From positions 1-64,000 of the forward strand of contig NZ_JZJL01000009.1 of NCBI RefSeq assembly GCF_000971335.1: 64,000 nucleotides of DNA. The letters are read 5' to 3'. Made by a program: the position numbers and the translations under genes. The notes under the pieces are model-generated. The model had not been told where the DNA came from. It did not search any database and was given only the letters and a program-made list of their open reading frames with translations. The first letter of the stretch is position 1, and each line of letters opens with the position of its first letter. Source of the stretch: Chromobacterium vaccinii (GTDB lineage Bacteria; Pseudomonadota; Gammaproteobacteria; Burkholderiales; Chromobacteriaceae). This document shows positions 1-8,802 of this stretch, piece after piece.

Positions 1-178
1 CCGTCAATGCCACCGCTCCTATCGCCACACTCAGCGCGTAGCCAGACACCAGATAGCCCGCCACCTGCTCCGTGATCCTGAAATCCGCCGCCACCTGCGG
101 CAGCAAGCCGACGATGCCGAACTCGGTGAGTCCGATACCGAACGCCCCTAAGGCCAGGGCAAAAAGTCCAATTGGCAT
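1..178 (-). CDS. MFS transporter, N-terminal part (gene runs off the window)
   Basis: Only the first 59 residues are in the window. They start MPIGLFALALGAFGIGLTEF and continue with a GLLPQVAADF segment and a second hydrophobic stretch. This is the usual first helix, loop and second helix of DHA1-type (AraJ/YdhP-like) major facilitator drug or sugar exporters of the inner membrane. The ATG is preceded on the minus strand by ACGAGGA about 8 nt upstream, a good ribosome binding site. The substrate cannot be inferred from this fragment. The family call is fairly secure, the subfamily is not. Confidence 0.75.
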   Translation of the reverse strand, partial: MPIGLFALALGAFGIGLTEFGIVGLLPQVAADFRITEQVAGYLVSGYALSVAIGAVALT

Positions 179-412
179 AGTTAAATCCTCGTTAATTTTG
201 CAATTGTCATAAATAAAACCAAGTCAGGTTACTTATCGCCAATTGGAATGTCAATGCAGTAGAGTAATGTAATAAAACACTAAAATTTGCGGTGGACACC
301 CACCACATACACAAGATGATCCATAGCCACTACCGTCGACCGTCGGTGAGGAGCGGCCGGGCAAGCGGCGGCCGGCAGACTGCGGGCCTTATCCATGACC
401 AATCTCTTCTAT

Positions 413-429
413 CCATCATCTAATGATGG
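413..429. promoter_or_regulatory. Perfect 6-bp inverted repeat in the gene-poor stretch before the bestrophin remnant
   Basis: CCATCA-TCTAA-TGATGG is a perfect inverted repeat with a 5-nt spacer. It lies in the roughly 295 bp without genes (179-473) between the MFS gene and the remnant at 474. It has no T-tract, so it is more likely an operator or chance than a terminator. The rest of 179-473 is fairly AT-rich near the MFS start (179-290) and presumably holds that gene's promoter. I see no other gene there. Confidence 0.3.
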
Positions 430-473
430 TTAATTGCGTAACATCCTATTTTGGCCCTTAGCATCGCCAAGCC

Positions 474-952
474 ATGACAGTCCGCAATACACCGTCATGA
501 TTCCGTCTGCTCTTCGTCTAGCGCGGCTCGGTGCTGCCACGCATCATGCCGCAACTGCTTATGGTGCTGGTCGTGACTGTCACGTCGCATTCACCCGTCA
601 CTGGTGGCTGCAAAGCCTGCAAATCGTCGCAGGGCATTTCCAGCTTCACGCTACCAGGCCTATCACTGGCGATCTTTCGAGACGTCCAAGCTACGGGGCA
701 ACCTACTGATCACCAGCCGCTCGCTCGGCCAGCAGCATAGGCTGGCTGACGCCGCCGATCGCGGTGTTCATCGCCTACACCTATTTCGCGCTGGAACAGA
801 TCGCCGAAGAGCTGGAGGAGCCGTTTGGCACCGAGGGCAACGACCTGCCGCTGTCCACGCTGTGCCATACCATCGAATCATCGCTGCGCGAGATGCAGGG
901 CCTGCCGATGGAGACGCCGCCGCCGCCCAAGCGCGGCGTATACCTGCATTGA
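474..952 (+). pseudogene. Decayed bestrophin-like (YneE/UPF0187) channel gene
   Basis: Three pieces of one bestrophin-family membrane protein lie in order but in three frames. Frame 1 from ATG 474 reads MTVRNTPS-stop-FRLLFV-stop-RGSVLP, then IMPQLLMVLVV and TLPGLSLAIF. Both stops (TGA near 498, TAG near 516) sit where the family usually has Trp. A second frame near 680-730 gives SKLRGNLLITSRSLGQQ, matching the family's KLWG..L..SRSLARQ region. A third frame gives SIGWLTPPIAVF, then LEEPFGTEGNDLPL and a normal C-terminus ending at 952. The middle of the roughly 300-residue protein is missing. Two nonsense changes, a frameshift and an internal deletion mean the gene cannot be functional. Family recognition is from memory of conserved motifs. 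Confidence 0.8.
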
Positions 953-960
953 GCGCCGGG

Positions 961-989
961 TGGCAATGACATTGGAGTTTGCATAGAAT
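961..989 (+). promoter_or_regulatory. Possible promoter of the mdlAB-Nudix operon
   Basis: TGGCAA and TAGAAT are separated by exactly 17 nt, and the -10 lies about 30 nt before the mdlA ATG. The -10 is a good sigma-70 match (5 of 6) and the -35 is weak (3 of 6). Position and spacing are observed; function is inferred. Confidence 0.35.
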
Positions 990-1019
990 GGACGGCTCCG
1001 AACGACCCCCGGCGCCCCC

Positions 1020-2762
1020 ATGTCCCTGACCCGCCTGCTGTTCAGCTTCGTCTCCCGCCATTGGCGCTCCTACATCCTGGCCGCGCTGATGCTGGCCGCG
1101 GTGGCGGTGCTGACCGTGATGATTCCACGCCAGGTGGGCCATATCGTCGACGCGCTGGTGGCGCGGCGGCTGTCCGGCGACGCGCTGCTGATGGAGCTGG
1201 GCCGGCTGCTGGCGATGGGCCTGGCCATCTACGCCCTGCGCGTGGGCTGGCGGCTGCAGCTGTTCACCGCCTCGTACAAACTGGGCGTGGAGCTGCGCGG
1301 CAAGCTGTACCGCAGCCTGGCCGGACAAGGCCCGGCCTTCTTCCAGCGCCAGCGCACCGGCGACCTGATGGCCCGCGCCACCAACGACATAGACTCGGTG
1401 GAGATGGCGGCGGGCGAAGCGATGCTGGCCGGCTTCGACGGCCTGCTGACCCTGGCGCTGGTGCTGGCGATGATGACGCTGGGCGTGGACTGGCGGCTGG
1501 CGCTGGCGGCGCTGCTGCCCTTCCCCTTCATGGCCTGGGCCTTCGCCCGCATTTCCGACCACATCCACCGCGAATGGGGCGAAGCCCTCTCCCGTTTCGG
1601 CCAGCTCAACGACCACGTGCAGGAAACCCTGTCCGGCGTGCGCACTCTGCGCGCGCTGGGGCTGGAGGCGCGCAACGACGCCGAGCTGTCCCGGCTGGCG
1701 GCCGCGGCGTCGGACAGCAGCTTCGAGGCCCAGCGCTGGGAGGCCGCGTTCGAACCCGCCGTGGGCGTCGCCCTGGTCACCGCCACCGCCATCGCGCTGG
1801 CGCTGGGCGGCTACCTGGTCTGGCACGGCCAGCTGACCATAGGCGCGCTCACCAGCTTCAGCATGTACCTGGTGCAGCTGATCTGGCCGATGTTCGCCGC
1901 CGGCTGGGTGCTGTCGCTGCTGCAGCGCGGCGCCGCCGCCTGGCGCCGGCTGCAGCCGGTGCTGGACGCCGAGCCCGACGTCGCCGACGACGGCAACCGG
2001 ACCGAGCTCGCGCCCGGCGCGCTGGTTTTCGACGACCTCACCTTCCACTATTCGGAAGACGCCGCCGCCGCATTGCGCCAGGTGTCGGTCCAACTGCCGC
2101 CCGGGCAGACGCTGGGCGTGGTCGGTCCCACCGGCAGCGGCAAATCCACGCTGCTGAAACTGCTGATGCGGCAATACCCGCTGCAGCAAGGCGCGATACG
2201 CTGGAGCGGCGCCGACATCGACGACTACTCGCTGCGGACCCTGCGCGGCGCGATCAGCTGGGTGCCGCAGGAAGCCTTCCTGTTCTCCGCCAGCGTGGCG
2301 GAGAACATCGCTCTGGCGCGGCCGGACGCCGGCCCGCAAGAGATCGAGCGGGTGGCGCGGCTGGCGGCGGTGCACGACGACATTCTCAGGCTGCCGCAAG
2401 GCTACGCGACGCCGGTGGGCGAAAAAGGCGTGGCGCTGTCCGGCGGCCAGCGCCAGCGGCTGGCCATCGCCCGCGCGCTGCTGGCCGACGCGCCGCTGTT
2501 GCTGCTGGACGACGCGCTGTCGGCGGTGGACACCGATACCGAGAGCCGCATCCTCGGCCATCTGCGCGAGGCGCGGCGCGGCCGCAGCGTCATCATCGTC
2601 AGCCACCGGCTGTCGGCGGTGGCCGACGCCGACCACATCGTGGCGCTGAACCACGGCCGCATCGCCGAACAAGGCAGCCACGACGAGCTGCTGCGGCAAG
2701 ACGGCTGGTACGCCAGCCAATGGCGCTATCAACAACTGGAGGCCAGCCTCGATGAAATCTGA
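1020..2762 (+). CDS. mdlA: ABC exporter half-transporter MdlA/SmdA-like (degenerate ATPase site)
   Basis: This 580-residue protein has an N-terminal six-helix ABC exporter membrane domain (about 1-310) and a C-terminal nucleotide-binding domain. Walker A is GPTGSGKST at 369-377, the signature LSGGQ at 473-477 and Walker B LLLLDD at about 493-498. The residue after the Walker B Asp is Asp498, not the catalytic Glu, which is normal for the MdlA half of heterodimeric exporters. The end (VHDDILRLPQGY, YQQLEASLDEI) closely resembles E. coli MdlA. The next gene overlaps by 11 nt and encodes the partner. Its likely role is an inner-membrane multidrug or lipid exporter; the substrate is unknown. No good Shine-Dalgarno is seen before the ATG. 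Confidence 0.88.
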   Translation: MSLTRLLFSFVSRHWRSYILAALMLAAVAVLTVMIPRQVGHIVDALVARRLSGDALLMELGRLLAMGLAIYALRVGWRLQLFTASYKLGVELRGKLYRSLAGQGPAFFQRQRTGDLMARATNDIDSVEMAAGEAMLAGFDGLLTLALVLAMMTLGVDWRLALAALLPFPFMAWAFARISDHIHREWGEALSRFGQLNDHVQETLSGVRTLRALGLEARNDAELSRLAAAASDSSFEAQRWEAAFEPAVGVALVTATAIALALGGYLVWHGQLTIGALTSFSMYLVQLIWPMFAAGWVLSLLQRGAAAWRRLQPVLDAEPDVADDGNRTELAPGALVFDDLTFHYSEDAAAALRQVSVQLPPGQTLGVVGPTGSGKSTLLKLLMRQYPLQQGAIRWSGADIDDYSLRTLRGAISWVPQEAFLFSASVAENIALARPDAGPQEIERVARLAAVHDDILRLPQGYATPVGEKGVALSGGQRQRLAIARALLADAPLLLLDDALSAVDTDTESRILGHLREARRGRSVIIVSHRLSAVADADHIVALNHGRIAEQGSHDELLRQDGWYASQWRYQQLEASLDEI

Positions 2763-4512
2763 CGCCAACCGCCTGCAAACCCGCGCAGCGGTCTCCCTGC
2801 TCATCGACGCCGCCCGCCCCGACCGCCGCCATCTGTGGCGGGGCGGATTCTGGCTGATGATCGCCGCCTTGCTGGAGGCTGGCGCGCCGCTGCTGGGCAA
2901 GGTATTCATCGACAACTACCTGCTGCCGCACCGGCTGGACTGGAGCGCCATCGCCGGCCTGCTGGCCGGCAGCCTGCTGCTGGGACTGACCGCCGCCGCG
3001 CTGCGCTACCGCCAGCTGGTGCGGCTGGCCGGCGTGGCGATGCGCGCGGTGCTGCGGCTGCGCGAGCGGGTCTACGGCCATGTGATGCGGCTGCCGATGG
3101 CCTTCTTCGACAAGGCGATCACCGGCCAGCTGGTCAGCCGCGTCACCAACGACACCGAATCCGTCAAAGCGCTGTACGTGCAAGCGCTGTTCGTCATCCT
3201 CAACAGCAGCATCGTGGTGCTGGGCGCGCTGGCGGCGATGGCCTGGCTGGACTGGCGGCTGATGCTGGTCTCTCTGCTGCTGTTCCCGGCCACCCTCGCC
3301 ATCGTCTGGCTGTACCAGCGGCTGAGCGCGCCGTCGGTGGCCCGCGCCCGCGCGCTGCGCAGCGACATCAACGCCCAGATGGCGGAATCCATCTCCGGCA
3401 TCTCGGTATTGCAGGCCAGCAACGCCGAAGGCCGCTTCATCGGCCGCTTCGACGACACCAACCAGCGCTACTACCACGCTCGGCTGCGCGAGCTGCGCGC
3501 CAACGCCTGGCTGCTGCGCCCCGCGCTGGACCTGCTCAACGTGCTGCTGCTGGTCGCGGTGATCCACAGCTACGGCCAGCGCCCGCTGGATGGGCTGGAG
3601 ATCGGCGTGCTGTACGCCTTCGTCGGCTACATCGGCCGGGTGGTGGAGCCGCTGATCCAGATCACGCTGCAATTCGGCCAGCTGCAGCAGGCGGTGGTGG
3701 CCGCCAGCCGCGTCAGCCAGCTACTGGCCGAGACGGCCGCGCCGCAAGCCTCGGAAGCCGGCCATATCGCCGACGGCGCGGTCAGCTTCCGCGGCCTGCG
3801 CTTCGGCTACCAGGCCGAGCATCCGGTGCTGCACGATCTGAGCCTGGATATTCCGGCCGGCAGCTTCATCGGCATCGTCGGCCACACCGGCAGCGGCAAA
3901 TCGACGCTGCTGTCGCTGCTGCTGCGCTTCTACCGGCCACAGCAAGGCGAGATCCTGGTCGACGGCCAGCCGCTCTACGCCATCGGCGACGCCGCCTTCC
4001 GCGCCGGAGTCGGCCTGGTGCCGCAAGACCCGTTCCTGCTGGCCGCCAGCGCCCGGGAAAACATCGACATGGGCCGCGGCCTGCCGCAAGGCGAGATAGA
4101 GGCCGCCGCCCGCGCCGCCGGCGTGCACGAGCTGATCCTGTCGCTGGAAAACGGCTACGACAGCGATATGGGCGAGAGCGGCGCGCGGCTGTCCAGCGGC
4201 CAGAAGCAGCTGATCGCCATCGCCCGCGCGCTGGCGGGCAAGCCGCGCATCCTGCTGCTGGACGAGGCCACCTCGCGCATAGACAGCGAAACCGAGCAGT
4301 TGGTGCAGCAGGCGCTGTCGCGGCTGGCCGGCAAGATCACGCTGATCTCCATCGCCCACCGGCTGTCCACCATCCGCGACGCCGACGCCATCGTCGTGCT
4401 CAACCACGGCCGCATCGCCGAATCCGGCGACCATGACGCGTTGATGCGGCACGGCGGCATCTACCACAAGCTCTATTTGCTGCAACAGCTGCAGCCGGAG
4501 GAGGAAGCGTGA
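2752..4512 (+). CDS. mdlB: ABC exporter half-transporter MdlB/SmdB-like (catalytic half)
   Basis: This 586-residue protein has a membrane domain followed by an ATPase domain. Walker A is GHTGSGKST at 377-385, the signature LSSGQ at 480-484 and Walker B ILLLDE ends at Asp504-Glu505, so the catalytic Glu is present. It therefore complements the degenerate site of the upstream MdlA-like half. The start ATG lies inside the end of mdlA (11-nt overlap), implying translational coupling and 1:1 production. The pair should form a heterodimeric inner-membrane exporter. The substrate cannot be read from the sequence. Confidence 0.88.
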   Translation: MKSDANRLQTRAAVSLLIDAARPDRRHLWRGGFWLMIAALLEAGAPLLGKVFIDNYLLPHRLDWSAIAGLLAGSLLLGLTAAALRYRQLVRLAGVAMRAVLRLRERVYGHVMRLPMAFFDKAITGQLVSRVTNDTESVKALYVQALFVILNSSIVVLGALAAMAWLDWRLMLVSLLLFPATLAIVWLYQRLSAPSVARARALRSDINAQMAESISGISVLQASNAEGRFIGRFDDTNQRYYHARLRELRANAWLLRPALDLLNVLLLVAVIHSYGQRPLDGLEIGVLYAFVGYIGRVVEPLIQITLQFGQLQQAVVAASRVSQLLAETAAPQASEAGHIADGAVSFRGLRFGYQAEHPVLHDLSLDIPAGSFIGIVGHTGSGKSTLLSLLLRFYRPQQGEILVDGQPLYAIGDAAFRAGVGLVPQDPFLLAASARENIDMGRGLPQGEIEAAARAAGVHELILSLENGYDSDMGESGARLSSGQKQLIAIARALAGKPRILLLDEATSRIDSETEQLVQQALSRLAGKITLISIAHRLSTIRDADAIVVLNHGRIAESGDHDALMRHGGIYHKLYLLQQLQPEEEA

Positions 4513-5057
4513 GTCCGGATTTGCGCGCGGCCATCCGCGCCGAAGTGGCCGCCATCGCCCCGCTGGACGCGCAGGAAGAGGCGCACCGACAGGCCACGCT
4601 GGACTGGATCGATTCCGGCGCCGAGCTGTGGCGGCGGGAAAAGCCGGCCAAGCCGCCGATACACTTGTCGACCTACTTCGCGCTGGTGGACGAAGCCGGC
4701 ATGTTGCTGGTCGACCACCGCAATGCCGGCCTATGGCTGCCGACCGGCGGCCATGTCGATCCCGACGAGCATCCGCGCGACGCGGTGGCGCGCGAGCTGC
4801 TCGAGGAACTGGGCGTTGGCGGCCTGCCCGTGCCCGCGGCCTCCTTTCTCACGCGCACGGAGGTCGCCGGCCGCGCCGCCCGCCATCTGGACGTGACGCT
4901 GTGGTACGCGCTGCCTGTCGCTCGGACGCTGCCGCTGCGCCATGACAAGACGGAATTCAACGAGGTGCGCTGGTTCGATTTCAACCAGCTGCCCCATGCC
5001 GACAGCGATCCGCACCTGGCGCGCTTCGCCGCCAAGTTGGCTAAGATAAACGCTTGA
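4509..5057 (+). CDS. Nudix hydrolase
   Basis: This 182-residue protein carries a complete Nudix box at residues 81-103. Gly81, Glu87, Arg95-Glu96, Glu99-Glu100 and Gly102 fit GX5EX7REUXEEXGU. The family cleaves nucleoside diphosphates linked to another moiety, using Mg2+. Translation probably begins at GTG 4509, which shares a GTGA overlap with the mdlB stop, making it the third gene of the exporter operon. The substrate is unknown. A link to the exporter is only suggested by the operon. Confidence 0.85.
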   Translation: MSPDLRAAIRAEVAAIAPLDAQEEAHRQATLDWIDSGAELWRREKPAKPPIHLSTYFALVDEAGMLLVDHRNAGLWLPTGGHVDPDEHPRDAVARELLEELGVGGLPVPAASFLTRTEVAGRAARHLDVTLWYALPVARTLPLRHDKTEFNEVRWFDFNQLPHADSDPHLARFAAKLAKINA

Positions 5058-5097
5058 ACCGGGCCGCGCCGCGGCCCTTCCCCGTACCGGAGCCCCG

Positions 5098-5781
5098 ATG
5101 CCACGCCCGCCCGCCATCGCCAGCCTGCTCTGCCTGTCGCTGACCACCCTGTCCTGCCATGCCGAAGACGACAAGGATCTCGACCTGTCCATCAGCACCG
5201 AGCTGATGACGCGGCAAACCTCATACGGCAATTCGTCGCGGCTGCAGCCCAGCGTGGACCTGCAATACCGCACCCGTTTCGGCGCGCTGTACGTGCAGGA
5301 CGGCGAAGGCGGCTGGGCGCTGCCGGCGCCCGCGGGATGGGTGTCGCTGGGCGTGGCCAACGAGCCGGCCTGGAGTCTGGGCGGCGGGGTGTCGCAAAGC
5401 CTGGCGCTGGCGCGCTACGGCTTCGATCTGCCGCGCGACGGCAGCCTGTCCTTCGGCTACGCCAGCCGCATCGGCGACAGCCATCCCGGCCAGTTGCTGG
5501 TAGCCACGCTGGACGCGCCGCTGGGCGACTGGATGGGCCAGAAGTTTTCAGTGCTGGGCTGGGCCAGCCTGGCCAACCAGAAGCGCCGGCTGGGTTTGAA
5601 TCACCATGACGACGGATCTGGCTGGCAGCTGGAGCAAAGCAATCTCTTGCTGGTGATGTCGCACCCGCTCTCCCGCCACTGGACGCTGGATCTGGGCGCC
5701 GGCAGCCGCTGGGCCGCGGAAAACACCGGCGAGCATACCGCCGGCTGGCAGACGCTGCTGGGCTTCACCTGGAAACTGTGA
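5098..5781 (+). CDS. Predicted secreted or outer-membrane beta-barrel protein
   Basis: This 227-residue protein begins with a Sec signal peptide (hydrophobic core SLLCLSLTTL, likely cleavage after CHA, about residue 22). The mature part alternates polar and hydrophobic residues, has many Gly, Trp and Tyr residues and ends LLGFTWKL, as in small outer-membrane barrels. I do not recognise a named family. It starts 40 nt after the Nudix gene, and its stop overlaps the next ATG (TGATG), so it is coupled to the TatD-type gene. The barrel prediction is inference. Confidence 0.6.
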   Translation: MPRPPAIASLLCLSLTTLSCHAEDDKDLDLSISTELMTRQTSYGNSSRLQPSVDLQYRTRFGALYVQDGEGGWALPAPAGWVSLGVANEPAWSLGGGVSQSLALARYGFDLPRDGSLSFGYASRIGDSHPGQLLVATLDAPLGDWMGQKFSVLGWASLANQKRRLGLNHHDDGSGWQLEQSNLLLVMSHPLSRHWTLDLGAGSRWAAENTGEHTAGWQTLLGFTWKL

Positions 5782-6558
5782 TGCGTTTCGATCCGCTGCC
5801 GGCCGAAGACTGCCTGATAGACAGCCACTGCCATCTGGACGCGCCGGAGCTCGCGCCGGACGTGGACGGCGTGGCGGCGCGCGCGCGCGCGGCGGGCGTC
5901 GGCCAGCTGCTGGTGCCTGCAGTGACGGCCGGCACCTTCGATGACGTGCTGGCGATGCGCGAGCGCTACGGCTGCTGGATCGCCTTCGGCCTACATCCCA
6001 TCTACCTGGACCGGCATCTGGACGAGCATCTGGCCCAGCTGGACGAGTACCTGGCGCGGCATGCGCCGGCCGCCGTCGGCGAGATCGGCCTGGACTTCTA
6101 CCTGCCGGAGCTGGACCCGGCGCGGCAGGAGGCGCTGCTGGTCGAACAGCTGAAGCTGGCCCGCAAACACGGCCTGCCGGTGGTATTGCACGTCCGGCGC
6201 TCCGCAGACCGGGTGTTGAAGCATCTGCATCGAATGCGGCATCGCCCATGCCTTCAACGGCAGCGAGCAGCAGGCGCAAGCCTTCATCCGCCAGGGCTTC
6301 AAGCTGGGCTTCGGCGGCGCGATGACCTATAGCGGCTCGCGCCGCATCCGAGCGCTGGCCGCCACCCTGCCGCTCTCCAGCCTGGTGCTGGAAACCGACG
6401 CGCCGGACATTCGCCCCGAGTACGCCCAAAACGTCCCCAACGAACCATTCCAGCTGGCCCGTTTCGTCGAAGTGCTGGCTGAGTTACGCGGCATCCAGAC
6501 CGCGCCGCTGCGGCGCGCGCTGCACGACAACACGCTGGCGGCGCTGGCCCTGCGCTGA
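5781..6558 (+). pseudogene. yjjV: TatD-family metal-dependent hydrolase (YjjV-like), frameshifted
   Basis: The first frame, from ATG 5781, gives the family N-terminus: IDSHCHLD, LHPIYLD, VGEIGLDFY and VVLHVRRSADRVLKHL. Near 6220-6240 the homology jumps one frame to CGIAHAFNGSEQQAQAFIR, GFGGAMTYS and LVLETDAPDI, ending at 6558. All metal ligands (HxH, Glu, two His, Asp) are present across the two frames. Compared with YjjV, about 4-5 residues are missing at the junction, so a small out-of-frame deletion is likelier than a single-base error. TatD proteins are Mg2+-dependent nucleases or hydrolases. Unless recoding occurs, the protein would be truncated and inactive. A sequencing error cannot be excluded. 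Confidence 0.75.
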
Positions 6559-6573
6559 CGCGCTGGCAGACAA

Positions 6574-6600
6574 AAAGCCCCGGCACGCAGCCGGGGCTTT
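6574..6600. terminator. Bidirectional rho-independent terminator
   Basis: AAAGCCCCGG pairs perfectly with CCGGGGCTTT (6574-6583 with 6591-6600), with a 7-nt loop. Runs of A before and T after serve both strands. It separates the convergent TatD-type gene and chemoreceptor gene. Confidence 0.9.
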
Positions 6601-6624
6601 CGTTTGTCACCGCGCGCGCCGGAC

Positions 6625-8256
6625 TCAGGTGCGGAACCGCTGCAGGCAGGCGTCCAGCTCCTCGGACAGGCCGCTCAGCTCGGTGGCCAGCTTGCTGGCC
6701 TCGGTGGCCGCCTCGGTGGTCTGGCCGTTCATCTGCGCGATCTGCTCGACATTGCGCGCCACCGACTGACTGGCCAGGCTCTGTTCCTTGATCGCATTGG
6801 CGATGTCGGCGATGCGTTGCACCGATTGCTCGGCCAGCTCGCGGATCTGGCCCAGCGCGTCGGCGACGCTGGAGGCGCTGACCACGCCGTTCTCGATGCG
6901 GCTGTTGGCCTGCTGCATGCTCTGGTAGGCGCGCTGAGTGTCGGCCAGCACGCCGTCGATGTGGCTGGATATCTCGGTGGTGGCCTGGCTGGTGCGTTCC
7001 GCCAGCTTGCGCACCTCGTCCGCCACCACCGCGAAGCCCCGCCCCATCTCGCCGGCGCGCGCCGCCTCGATCGCCGCGTTCAGCGCCAACAGATTGGTCT
7101 GCTCGGCGATGTCGTGGATGACGCGGACGATGTCGCTGATGTCGGATGAGCGCTGGTTCAAGCCGTCCATCACGGTCGCGGTCTCGGTGATGGTGGTGGC
7201 GATCTGGCGAATCTCGCCGGCCGCCTTCTGCGCCAGCTCGGTGCCGGCGCTGGCTTGCTCCATGGTCAGCCTCGCCTGGCGCTCGACGTCCTGGGTGCTG
7301 TCGGCCACCAGATTGATGCTGACCGACATCTGCTCGATCGCCGCCGCGCCGCTGGACGCCGCCTCCGACTGGTGAACGGAAGCCGACGACACGTGCTCGC
7401 TGACGCCGGACAGCTGTCCGGCCGCTTTCGCCAAGCTGGCGGAGTGCTGCTGCGACTCCTCGACAACCGACCTCACGCTGTCCACCAGCTTGCCCAGCGA
7501 GCCGCCTACGCTGCCCAATTCATTCTGGCCGAAATCCGGCAATTGCAAGCGCAGATTGCGCTGGTCGGCCAGCTCCTGGCTGGCGTCGCGCATTTTCAGC
7601 AGCGGCTGGCGGATCGAGGAGATGATGTACCAGGCGAACAAGACGCCGACGCCCAGCGCGATGATGATCTCGGTCATCAACTGGCTGCGCACCGCGGTGG
7701 CGGTGGCGTCGATCTGATCGTCCAGCAGGCCGACGGCGTCGGCCGCGGCCTTGGCCAGATCCTCGGCCGTGCCTTCCATCTGGTGGATATTTTCCTTGTA
7801 CTTGTCCAGCTCGTGGTTGGCGTCGGCGGTGGACACCAGCTGCTTGCCCTCCACCTGGGCCGACACCTTGCCGAAACCGTCGGCGTAGCCGGCCAGCAAC
7901 GTGCCGAGCTTGGCCAGTTTCTGGCTGGCGCCGTCATCCAGCGGATGGCCGCCCGCCTGCTGGATCGACTTCTGCGCGCCAGCCAGCGCGTCCTTCCACT
8001 TGCCCTGGTACTCGGTGCGCTTAGCGTCGCTGGCGATATTGATGAAATAGTCTTTCTCGAAACGGCGCAGATTGCCCATGCTCCGCTGCAATTCGACGAT
8101 GTCCGTGTAGAACACCAGTTCCTGCGAACTGACCTCCGCCACCCGACGGGTGATCTTGTTCAGTCCCAGCTGCGTGAACACGCCGGTGAGAATCAGGGCC
8201 GCCAATAGCAGCCCGAAGCCGAGGGTAATCCTGGCCGCGATGGAAAAATTCCGCAT
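6625..8256 (-). CDS. Methyl-accepting chemotaxis protein
   Basis: This 543-residue chemoreceptor starts at [15 protein letters not shown]. Upstream in-frame codons lack receptor character, so this ATG is preferred. It has TM1 at about 11-30, a periplasmic four-helix-bundle sensor at about 32-190, TM2 at about 195-213, HAMP at about 214-266 and the signalling helices to the end. The conserved hairpin tip ([19 protein letters not shown]) is at about 385-403. It would bind an extracellular ligand and modulate CheA/CheW. The ligand is unknown. The C-terminus lacks a CheR-binding NWETF-type pentapeptide. It is a single gene facing a terminator. Confidence 0.95.
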   Translation of the reverse strand: MRNFSIAARITLGFGLLLAALILTGVFTQLGLNKITRRVAEVSSQELVFYTDIVELQRSMGNLRRFEKDYFINIASDAKRTEYQGKWKDALAGAQKSIQQAGGHPLDDGASQKLAKLGTLLAGYADGFGKVSAQVEGKQLVSTADANHELDKYKENIHQMEGTAEDLAKAAADAVGLLDDQIDATATAVRSQLMTEIIIALGVGVLFAWYIISSIRQPLLKMRDASQELADQRNLRLQLPDFGQNELGSVGGSLGKLVDSVRSVVEESQQHSASLAKAAGQLSGVSEHVSSASVHQSEAASSGAAAIEQMSVSINLVADSTQDVERQARLTMEQASAGTELAQKAAGEIRQIATTITETATVMDGLNQRSSDISDIVRVIHDIAEQTNLLALNAAIEAARAGEMGRGFAVVADEVRKLAERTSQATTEISSHIDGVLADTQRAYQSMQQANSRIENGVVSASSVADALGQIRELAEQSVQRIADIANAIKEQSLASQSVARNVEQIAQMNGQTTEAATEASKLATELSGLSEELDACLQRFRT

Positions 8257-8403
8257 TGTTACTTCCCCACACCCGATGAGATGAAAGTGGCCGGGCTGAG
8301 CCCGGTCCGTTTTGTGCAGCGATTTTAGATGAGCGCCCCGCCGGCCTGCCAGCCGCGGCATTCTGAACAGCTAAACTCACGCGATATCAGTGGCAAAAAG
8401 CTC

Positions 8404-8433
8404 AAAAAAAAACCAGCATCATGGGATGCCGGT
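8404..8433 (-). terminator. Terminator of the his-hinT-tat-DUF2069 operon
   Basis: On the minus strand a 9-bp stem (ACCGGCATC with GATGCTGGT, one G-T wobble) with a 4-nt loop is followed by nine T. It lies just downstream of the DUF2069 gene. Confidence 0.9.
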
Positions 8434-8454
8434 CTTCCTTGATTCTGGCGAGCC

Positions 8455-8802
8455 TCAGGCCTTGAGCTTCTTGAAGCTCCTGGCGTATCCCAATACACAG
8501 ATGAAGAATAGTGTACTAATCAGGACTTCACACCATGCCAATCGCTGCGACAGGCCATGGTCGGCCCAGCCACGCATCACACCCTCGATGAAAAATCCCA
8601 GGATGAACATGCTCGACCACTGGTAGGTATAGAGCCGCCCCGCCAGGATGCCGCGCAGCGGCAGCAGCAACAGCAAGGCCTTGAACGCCAGAAAGGAGCC
8701 GCCGGCGCGCAGCGGCGCCAGCCACAGCTCCCAGGCCAGCGTCAGCGCGATCAGGGCGATCAGCGCGGCGGACGCGCCGGCGCGGCAGGCTTCGCGGCTC
8801 AT
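8455..8802 (-). CDS. DUF2069 small inner-membrane protein
   Basis: This 115-residue protein has four predicted transmembrane segments (ALIALIALTLAWELWL, FLAFKALLLLLPL, SSMFILGFFIEGVMRGW, VLISTLFFICVLGYA). It matches the DUF2069 family, of unknown function, common near tat or wrbA genes in proteobacteria. The start overlaps the tatC stop by 4 nt (ATGA), so it is translated with the Tat genes. No enzymatic motif is visible. Confidence 0.8.
   Translation of the reverse strand: MSREACRAGASAALIALIALTLAWELWLAPLRAGGSFLAFKALLLLLPLRGILAGRLYTYQWSSMFILGFFIEGVMRGWADHGLSQRLAWCEVLISTLFFICVLGYARSFKKLKA

Noticed and set aside
768-2915. A 715-codon frame on the minus strand over the mdlA gene
   Set aside because: It is a GC-bias shadow with low-complexity Arg/Gln/His-rich translation and no domain; mdlA on the plus strand has complete ABC motifs.
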